The notes below the pieces were generated by a model. That model ran no database searches and was not told the DNA's origin. It saw only the letters and a program-made list of their open reading frames with translations. Source: an uncultured bacterium (GTDB lineage: Bacteria > Planctomycetota > Phycisphaerae > Sedimentisphaerales > Anaerobacaceae). From it: a stretch of 25,434 nucleotides of DNA. Positions 20,449 to 25,434 of this stretch are shown here, in pieces. Where the stretch lies: contig CAJVYK010000008.1 in the NCBI GenBank assembly GCA_913009865.1, positions 1-25,434 on the forward strand, in the 5' to 3' direction. The position numbers and the translations under genes were made by a program. The first letter of the stretch is position 1; every line of letters begins with the position of its first letter.

Positions 20449-22854
20449 TCAGGCGAATTCTTCAGCTTGCTTTTTTTCAGGTTTGGTTTTAGCGGGTATG
20501 CTTTCTATCGGTATTGGTTTTTGTGTTTGCTCTGTGATGCCGGCTTGCCCTGCACCAGAGCGGTACAGGGCTTGCCCTGCGGAGGCCCTTTTCTGCAATA
20601 CATCCGTACTCCCTGCGATTTTGTCAACTATAACGTAACTTTCGACTACAGCCAACATGCTCAACAGAAAACTGAGCATACTCTCCGCTCCCTGATTGAT
20701 ATTAACCCCGCCTCGCATAAGACCATCATGACATCCTTTAGTTCTGAAGTTATAAACCGGAATGTGCAAATCATTTTCGCCGAGGAACCAATCAAAGGCT
20801 TTCCTTTGAAGTGTTAAAAACTTACTGTTTTGAGTGGCATCATAAGCAGCCCTTAGCATCATAACCGTACTTGCAACTTCTATTGGCTGCTGGTCGAATG
20901 TGGCCCTTGTTCCGCCTCGCTCATACCATCCTTTGCAGCCGATGAAGCTGAAATGCTCGCTGTTAAAAGTGTTTGCCAACAGGAATTCACACGTCTCTTC
21001 TGCAATTTCGAGGTATTTATCTCCGAAGCTCAACCCTGCAACAAACAATGCGTACGGCAAAACGGCGTTGTCATAAGTCAGCTTACCCTCGAACCACTGC
21101 CAATCGGGGGAACTGTTTTCTTTATACAAGGCTGCAAGCTCGTCTGCAGCTATTGACAACTGGCGCTTGATGTCACTGGCACCTGGGAACTGTTTGAGAT
21201 AATCACTCATACCGAGTATCGAATATGCCATACCCCTTGGATACTGCAGCTCCACACGCTTTACGGACTTGTCGAAGCAGTCTTTGATTATCGGCAGATA
21301 CGAGGGCGAAGGCGGTCTTGCCATAACCGTTCCCAGTGCCCACAATACCCTGCCAAGAGCATCACTGCCAGATTCATTTTTCAGCCATGTTCTATCAAAG
21401 TTCATAAAGTTTTTGATTGAGCCGTCACTATTTTGCGAATGCAGGATAAAAGACAAATATATATCGAGAAGCTGCCGAGCCTCCGGCTCAGGGTATTGGG
21501 CGTAGTACTCGGTCATCGCAATTACCGCTCTGGCGTTGTCGTCTGTGCAGTAGCCGTATTCGCGATTCGGGACTGTAAATTTGGCGTGCTGGTACAGCCC
21601 TGTATCATCGGTTAGTTTTTTCAAGTGGGCTAACGACGGTTCAGGAACTTGAATACTTGACGTTGTCTCAGTTGATGATGGGGCTGTCTTGGCAATAATA
21701 CGGACCGGCAGCCGTTTTGCGTTGAATAATTTCCAGTAGGCCTGGCCGATTTTGGGCCAGGTTCTCGACCTGCCGTAGTCATACGCCTTTCTTCGCAGCG
21801 AATAAAATAACGATTCATCCTGCAGAATTTCGGTTATTGCCTCGACTATTTGGTTCGAGTCGCCGAACCGCACCAGTTTACCTCGGCCATCGGCCAGCAG
21901 TTCCATAGCCGCCCAGTAGGGGGTCGAGACAACCGCTTTACCTGTGCCGACAGCAAAGGATAGTGTGCCGCTGGTGAGCTGTTCTCTATTCAGGTACGGA
22001 GTAACATAAATATCGGCTGCACACAAAAAGTTATGAAGTTCTTCGTCACTTACGAACCTGTTATGAAATATCACATGTTCGCTGCAGCCTAATTCCTTTA
22101 CCATGCGCTGCAGACTGAATCTATAAGATTCGCCGTCTTGCTTCAATACAGATGGATGTGTCATTCCAAGAACTATGTACAGAACGGATGGCTCGGCCTC
22201 GATTATAGACGGCATAGCCCTGAGCATAACCTCTATGCCTTTGTTCTTATTAAGCAGGCCGAATGTCAAAATCGTCCTTCGCCCTTCCATACCGAATTTG
22301 TGCTTGTAGTAGTTATTGTCAACGAAAGATAAATCCGGAATGCCGTGAGGGATGAGCTGGACTTTTTTGCCGGTTATGCCGTAGATGTCGGCCAGCATGC
22401 CAACGCCGCGTTCATTCATAGTGATTACTTTGTAGGAGGCGTTGCAGACGTCCACTAACGATTTGTAGTAAGCCGGGTTTGGGTCGTCAAGTACCGTATG
22501 CAGGGTTGTTATTATGGGAGCGTTCAGCCGATTGAGTAACAAGCTCAAATATGAGCCGGCTTCGCCGCCGAAGAGGCCGAACTCGTGCTGGACGGAAATC
22601 ACGTCAACGTGGCTGAAATTGATATAATCGGCAGCACAGATATAATCGTTTTTCACATTTTGGCGGATTTCGAACTTAACCGGGTCGTCGTATTTTTGGT
22701 CTTCCGACCGCATTGCCACTACCAGCGGCTCGAATTCGCCCTTGGCCGACGAGGTGACATTTTCGATAAGGTCCGACGCAAAAGTCGCAATTCCACATTT
22801 TCTTGGCCGGTAGGAAGAAATAAACGCCACTTTTTTTGTGGTGCCTTTTGCCAT
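20449..22854 (-). CDS. Two-domain GT4 glycosyltransferase with C-terminal helical toroid
   Basis: This is an 801-residue protein. Residues ~7-390 are a GT-B family 4 transferase: FISSYRPRKCGIATFASDL, VQHEFGLFGGEAGSYLSLL, TLHTVLDDPNPAYY, LTFGLLNKNKGIEVMLRAMP, and a donor-site EQLTSGTLSFAVGTGKAVVS. Residues ~405-745 look like an (alpha/alpha)6 barrel as in six-hairpin glycosidases (LYQHAKFTVPNREYGYCTDD, DWQWFEGKLTYDNAVLPYAL, GGTRATFDQQPIEV). The last ~55 residues are a Pro/Lys/Gln-rich tail. Such fusions occur in many bacteria beside mannan or mannosyl-glycan genes; the specific product is not known. No signal peptide, so it is cytosolic. The ATG has AGGGGA 9 nt upstream and a near-perfect promoter. 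Confidence 0.9.
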   Translation of the reverse strand: MAKGTTKKVAFISSYRPRKCGIATFASDLIENVTSSAKGEFEPLVVAMRSEDQKYDDPVKFEIRQNVKNDYICAADYINFSHVDVISVQHEFGLFGGEAGSYLSLLLNRLNAPIITTLHTVLDDPNPAYYKSLVDVCNASYKVITMNERGVGMLADIYGITGKKVQLIPHGIPDLSFVDNNYYKHKFGMEGRRTILTFGLLNKNKGIEVMLRAMPSIIEAEPSVLYIVLGMTHPSVLKQDGESYRFSLQRMVKELGCSEHVIFHNRFVSDEELHNFLCAADIYVTPYLNREQLTSGTLSFAVGTGKAVVSTPYWAAMELLADGRGKLVRFGDSNQIVEAITEILQDESLFYSLRRKAYDYGRSRTWPKIGQAYWKLFNAKRLPVRIIAKTAPSSTETTSSIQVPEPSLAHLKKLTDDTGLYQHAKFTVPNREYGYCTDDNARAVIAMTEYYAQYPEPEARQLLDIYLSFILHSQNSDGSIKNFMNFDRTWLKNESGSDALGRVLWALGTVMARPPSPSYLPIIKDCFDKSVKRVELQYPRGMAYSILGMSDYLKQFPGASDIKRQLSIAADELAALYKENSSPDWQWFEGKLTYDNAVLPYALFVAGLSFGDKYLEIAEETCEFLLANTFNSEHFSFIGCKGWYERGGTRATFDQQPIEVASTVMMLRAAYDATQNSKFLTLQRKAFDWFLGENDLHIPVYNFRTKGCHDGLMRGGVNINQGAESMLSFLLSMLAVVESYVIVDKIAGSTDVLQKRASAGQALYRSGAGQAGITEQTQKPIPIESIPAKTKPEKKQAEEFA

Positions 22855-22896
22855 CCGTAATGTCCCCTTATTAAATAGCCGTGAAGTATATCCGTT

Positions 22897-22925
22897 ATTC
22901 TAAGGGCAATCGATTAAGCTGTCAA
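22897..22925 (-). promoter_or_regulatory. Strong sigma-70 promoter of the 801-residue glycosyltransferase
   Basis: Minus strand: perfect TTGACA (22925-22920), exactly 17 nt, TAGAAT (22902-22897, 5/6). The 5' leader would be about 35 nt and includes the AGGGGA ribosome site. Confidence 0.7.
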
Positions 22926-22932
22926 GTAGATT

Positions 22933-22944
22933 GACTGGCCAGTC
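22933..22944. promoter_or_regulatory. 12-bp palindrome gactggccagtc upstream of the -35
   Basis: A perfect palindrome centred about 14 bp upstream of the glycosyltransferase -35 hexamer. This is a position typical of a dimeric regulator site; the regulator is unknown. Confidence 0.45.
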
Positions 22945-23011
22945 GGGTAATAAAATATATTTTTATCGGACGGATTGGTTGATTTGACGATGTCAGGACG
23001 AGAGTAGTGTT

Positions 23012-23060
23012 AAAACAGCAAAACTTATCGGATTTTTTGCTGTTTTTTCGGTTTTTTTTG
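23012..23060 (+). terminator. Intrinsic terminator in the intergenic space
   Basis: A 12-bp perfect stem aaaacagcaaaa (23012-23023) / ttttgctgtttt (23035-23046) around an 11-nt loop, followed by further T-tracts to 23059. It would stop plus-strand transcripts, yet no plus-strand protein gene lies upstream for 2.6 kb (the last is the small lipoprotein at 20246), suggesting an unannotated short RNA. Confidence 0.65.
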
Positions 23061-23071
23061 CCAACAAAGGC

Positions 23072-23101
23072 CTGTCAATAAAGGATTTTGCGTTATATAC
23101 T
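23072..23101 (+). promoter_or_regulatory. Probable promoter of the cysE-nadA-metY run
   Basis: CTGTCA (23072-23077, 4/6), 18-nt spacer, TATACT (23096-23101, 5/6), placed after the terminator and before the small ORF and cysE. Moderate match only. Confidence 0.45.
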
Positions 23102-23157
23102 ACTAATAGCAGGGATAATTATGAGATAAGTTGTGAAAGTTTCCGAGTGCCTTAAAA

Positions 23158-23295
23158 ATGAAAATTATTGTACACAAGATAGCCAGACCGCTCTGGGTGC
23201 AGGTGCAGGAAGCAATAGAGCGTGTCCTGCAATCGGTAACATTGCAGGATTTAGTTAACAAGGCAAAAGAGAGGAAATCAAATATTAAAAATTAA
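23158..23295 (+). CDS. Possible 45-residue small protein upstream of cysE
   Basis: ATG at 23158, TAA at 23293. The predicted 45-residue peptide (MKIIVHKIARPLWVQVQEAI, then ERVLQSVTLQDLVNKAKERK) would be an amphipathic helical, basic protein. It lies about 50 bp after a promoter and 93 bp before cysE, but has no clear ribosome-binding site, and its last codons enter repeat DNA. It may be a real leader peptide or chance. Confidence 0.35.
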   Translation: MKIIVHKIARPLWVQVQEAIERVLQSVTLQDLVNKAKERKSNIKN

Positions 23296-23352
23296 ATATC
23301 AAAATTGTGGAGTTGCCGCTTTGCGGCAACGACTTCCTTAATTTTGATTTTT
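23294..23352. repeat. Nested inverted repeat between the small ORF and cysE
   Basis: Inner hairpin gttgccgc-ttt-gcggcaac (23312-23330) is enclosed by 13-nt outer arms (23294-23306 and 23340-23352) with one mismatch. The right flank continues as 'ttttgattttt' repeats to 23374. It looks like an extragenic repeat element; a weak attenuator role before cysE is possible. Confidence 0.65.
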
Positions 23353-23388
23353 GCATTTTGATTTTTGATTTTTCAAAGAGGAAAGATA

Positions 23389-24303
23389 ATGCGAAAAAAC
23401 AGGTTGACCAATAAAAAAATAGAAAATCTGGTCGGCGAAATTGCCCGGACATACAAGGGCGATTCCGGCATAAATTTTATCGACGCCTCTAATCTGCCGG
23501 TGCGGGGTGAAATTCTTCAGATTCTTGAATTGTGTTTCGAGGTACTTTTCCCGGGCTATACCGGCAAAAGAACAGTTACAAAATCAAATATCAATTTTAT
23601 CGTCGGTGATATTCTCTGTCAGCTCTATACAGAACTATCTGTTCAGGTAGAGCGGGCTTATCGATATCAGTGCAGGATAAATAAATGTGAAGGTTGTGAC
23701 TGCCAAACAATGGCTGAGAATGTTATGCAGCATTTATTGACTCAACTGCCGAATATCAGAGAAAAGCTAAAAGGCGACGTCGGAGCGGCTTTCGACGGCG
23801 ACCCCGCTGCAAAGTCTTATGAAGAAATTGTGATAAGTTACCCCTGCATCATAGCAATTGCAACGTATCGTATCGCCCACGAATTGTACCTTAAGCAGGT
23901 GCCGCTAATTCCACGAATAATGACCGAATGTGCACACGCAAGGACCGGTATTGACATACATCCCGGGGCAAAGATAGGTAAAAACTTTTTTATCGACCAC
24001 GGCACCGGTGTTGTAATAGGCGAAACCACCGTTATAGGCAGCAATGTGAAAATTTATCAGGGCGCTACGCTCGGAGCTTTGAGCTTCCCAAAAGATGAGA
24101 GAGGCAGGATAATAAAGGGCGGCAAAAGACATCCGACGATAGAGGACAACGTAACAATTTATGCCGAGGCAACGATACTGGGCGATGTAGTCGTTGGAAA
24201 AGGTACGGTAATCGGCGGCAATGTCTGGATAAAGGAGTCGGTTCCGGCTGGGGTTACCGTTACGACACCAAATGCTGACCTGGTTTATATAAAACACAAA
24301 TGA
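23389..24303 (+). CDS. cysE: Serine O-acetyltransferase (EpsC/CysE family)
   Basis: This 304-residue enzyme makes O-acetylserine from serine and acetyl-CoA, the committed step of cysteine synthesis. The N-terminal helical part is followed by DGDPAAKSYEEI and IAIATYRIAHELY, then left-handed beta-helix hexapeptide repeats from ~185 (TGIDIHPGAKIGKNFFIDHG with H191 and catalytic H204, GTGVVIGET, GSNVKIYQGATLGA, IEDNVTIYAEATILGDVVVG). Length (~300) is that of the EpsC subtype rather than E. coli CysE (273). An unusual Cys cluster, C95-x4-C100-x2-C103-x-C105, lies in the helical part. Start at 23389 has AGAGGAAAG upstream; the frame continues 24 bp further up through repeat DNA. It is followed by nadA and metY. 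Confidence 0.95.
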   Translation: MRKNRLTNKKIENLVGEIARTYKGDSGINFIDASNLPVRGEILQILELCFEVLFPGYTGKRTVTKSNINFIVGDILCQLYTELSVQVERAYRYQCRINKCEGCDCQTMAENVMQHLLTQLPNIREKLKGDVGAAFDGDPAAKSYEEIVISYPCIIAIATYRIAHELYLKQVPLIPRIMTECAHARTGIDIHPGAKIGKNFFIDHGTGVVIGETTVIGSNVKIYQGATLGALSFPKDERGRIIKGGKRHPTIEDNVTIYAEATILGDVVVGKGTVIGGNVWIKESVPAGVTVTTPNADLVYIKHK

Positions 24304-24334
24304 GTGGATGAGTAAATGGGTAGATGAGTGAACG
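24303..24334 (+). repeat. Imperfect gatgagt tandem between cysE and nadA
   Basis: The junction reads as 'gtggatgagtaaatgggtagatgagtgaac', copies of ggatgagt/gtagatgagt. It supplies the nadA ATG. Confidence 0.45.
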
Positions 24335-25241
24335 GTTACTTGAAAAAATCGAGCGGCTAAAACAACAGCGAAACGCGGTGATACTTGCGCACAACTATCA
24401 GCCGGACCGGATACAGGACATCGCTGATTTTTGCGGTGATTCTCTGGGCCTGAGCATAAAGGCAGCCCAGACCGATGCGGAGGTAATCGTATTTTGCGGT
24501 GTGCTGTTTATGGCTGAGACCGCTGTTATTCTTTCCCCGGAAAAAACGGTGCTTTTGCCGGATAAGCTGGCCGGCTGCCCTATGGCTGATATGATAACAG
24601 CAGAGCAGTTAGCCAAGCTCAAAGCCCGGCACCCCGATGCGCTGGTGGTCTGCTATGTCAACAGCTCAGCAGAGGTCAAGGCCCAAAGCGATTACTGCTG
24701 TACCAGTGCCAATGCGGTCGAAGTGATAAACTCTTTGCCGAAGGAACGGCGGATTATCTTTGTGCCCGACCAGTATCTCGGCCAGTTTGTCGTTGAAAGA
24801 ACCGGCAGAGACTTTGTACTCTGGCCCGGCTATTGCCCGACGCATGCGGTTATAACCGAAGATGATATTAGGGATAAAAAAGCAAAGTACCCGGATGCGA
24901 TTGTAATGGCGCATCCGGAATGTACCGAGCCGGTTAAAAAACTTTCGGATAAGTTACTCAGTACCGGCCAGATGCTTGCCTTTGCAGAAAAAAGCTCATC
25001 GCAACAATTTATAATAGCTACCGAAACAGGGATAATCCACACCTTAAAGAAACAAAATCCCGAAGCTGAATTTATCGCAGCGGCTGAGAAGGCAATTTGT
25101 CCTAATATGAAACGGATTACTCTGGAAAAAATAGTCTGGTCGTTGGAAGATATGCAGTATAAAATCACAGTGCCGGAAGAGATAAGAATAAAAGCGAAAA
25201 AGGCGATTGATAAAATGGTAGAGACTTTGCCGGCAAAATAA
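24324..25241 (+). CDS. nadA: Quinolinate synthase
   Basis: This 305-residue [4Fe-4S] enzyme condenses iminoaspartate with dihydroxyacetone phosphate to quinolinate, the second step of de novo NAD synthesis. The three cluster ligands match those of the Thermotoga enzyme: C85 (KLAGCPM), C171 (WPGYCPTHA) and C259 (AICPNMK). Other markers are LAHNYQPDRIQDIADFCGDS, VVCYVNSSAEVKA, CCTSANAV and ATETGIIHTLKKQNPEAEF. Length fits the short (~300-residue) class. The ATG at 24324 lies 20 bp after the cysE stop; the short spacer is an imperfect 'gatgagt' repeat and offers only a weak ribosome site. NadB is not in the window; NadE is at 7535-9184. Confidence 0.97.
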   Translation: MSERLLEKIERLKQQRNAVILAHNYQPDRIQDIADFCGDSLGLSIKAAQTDAEVIVFCGVLFMAETAVILSPEKTVLLPDKLAGCPMADMITAEQLAKLKARHPDALVVCYVNSSAEVKAQSDYCCTSANAVEVINSLPKERRIIFVPDQYLGQFVVERTGRDFVLWPGYCPTHAVITEDDIRDKKAKYPDAIVMAHPECTEPVKKLSDKLLSTGQMLAFAEKSSSQQFIIATETGIIHTLKKQNPEAEFIAAAEKAICPNMKRITLEKIVWSLEDMQYKITVPEEIRIKAKKAIDKMVETLPAK

Positions 25242-25282
25242 TAACTGTCATTTTTGATTTTTTCAAGAAAGGATTTGAGAGT

Positions 25283-25434
25283 ATGGGCGAAGAGATTAAA
25301 TATCATTTGGATACGCTGGCTCTGCACGCAGGCCAGCAGCCGGATTCGGACACACTCAGCCGGGCTGTGCCGATTTACCAGACAACCAGCTACGTATTCA
25401 AAGATACCGACCATGCGGCGAATTTATTCGCACT
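25283..25434 (+). CDS. metY: O-acetylhomoserine sulfhydrylase family protein (3' truncated by window)
   Basis: Only the first ~50 residues are visible, starting at the ATG 25283 with AAGAAAGG about 10 nt upstream. YHLDTLALHAGQQPDSDTLS followed by RAVPIYQTTSYVFKDTDHAA and NLFA is the diagnostic N-terminus of Cys/Met-metabolism PLP enzymes of the O-acetylhomoserine aminocarboxypropyltransferase group, which form homocysteine from O-acetylhomoserine and sulfide (or act on O-acetylserine). The PLP lysine lies beyond the window. It is 41 bp after nadA, in the same direction as cysE, so sulfur amino-acid synthesis and NAD synthesis are probably transcribed together. Confidence 0.92.
   Translation, partial: MGEEIKYHLDTLALHAGQQPDSDTLSRAVPIYQTTSYVFKDTDHAANLFA

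Larger units (their letters stand above)
22855..23157. other. 303-bp intergenic region with divergent regulatory elements
   Basis: No protein gene is visible. It contains, from left to right, the glycosyltransferase promoter (-), a palindrome, a possible plus-strand start (TTGACT at 22931, AT-rich -10), an intrinsic terminator at 23012-23050 and a plus-strand promoter at 23072-23101 for the cysE group. Confidence 0.6.

Noticed and set aside
25242..25282. SAM or other riboswitch before metY
   Set aside because: The 41-bp spacer is too short and holds only a ribosome-binding site.
1..25434. CRISPR array or complete insertion sequence
   Set aside because: No regularly spaced identical repeats with unique spacers and no transposase frame were seen.

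Overview
This window reads as a chromosomal segment of a free-living Gram-negative-type bacterium of moderate G+C. The gene families point to Planctomycetota, probably class Phycisphaerae: a TIGR03790-family exported protein, a DUF362 protein beside a lipoprotein, a very long two-domain family-4 glycosyltransferase, and intergenic spaces full of short AT-rich dispersed repeats. That placement is inference; no rRNA or marker phylogeny is available here. The window starts inside a PIN-domain gene and ends inside a sulfhydrylase gene.

Layout. 1-1830: an accessory scar, holding the 3' part of a PIN-family toxin, the last ~55 residues of a tyrosine recombinase, and the C-terminal part of a large hydrolase-like protein fused in frame to that recombinase end. 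1854-4250: a tightly overlapped polysaccharide/glycan operon (GT4 glycosyltransferase, GNAT acetyltransferase, PglC-type phosphoglycosyl transferase) ending in a four-unit 10-bp repeat. 4373-6790: a KamA-family radical SAM protein and a TIGR03790 exported protein. 6763-9184 (-): glutamine-dependent NAD synthetase and a VanZ-family membrane protein. 9221-10942: tRNA-Ser(GGA), a small membrane protein, tadA, tRNA-Glu(CUC) and a CAU-anticodon tRNA. 11096-12910 (-): a fused nucleotidyltransferase-HEPN protein and NAD(P)H-hydrate dehydratase.

12911-14942 is a repeat-rich accessory stretch with a hicBA toxin-antitoxin pair behind a near-consensus promoter and an orphan ORF followed by an attC-like hairpin, so possibly a single integron gene cassette. 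14943-18566 (-) is a four-gene operon: lipoprotein, DUF362 protein, tsaD, larB. 18729-19306 (+) holds tRNA-Gln(CUG) and a second hicBA pair. Then come exonuclease III (-), a 44-residue entericidin-like lipoprotein (+) and an 801-residue glycosyltransferase (-) with a strong promoter. The end of the window is a plus-strand biosynthetic run: serine acetyltransferase, quinolinate synthase and O-acetylhomoserine sulfhydrylase.

How the genes work together. Cysteine/methionine synthesis (cysE, metY) and NAD metabolism (nadA, nadE, nnrD) recur. NadE and LarB would draw on the same metabolite, nicotinic acid adenine dinucleotide. Several minus-strand promoters are good matches to the sigma-70 consensus, and two sit so close to the start codon that leaderless mRNAs are predicted. 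The most unusual items are the recombinase-hydrolase chimera, the possible lone integron cassette, the KamA homologue that lacks the canonical lysine-binding aspartates, the leaderless nucleotidyltransferase-HEPN gene with a split inverted repeat, and a possible small RNA ending in a good terminator at 23012-23050. No CRISPR array, complete IS element or phage cluster is visible.
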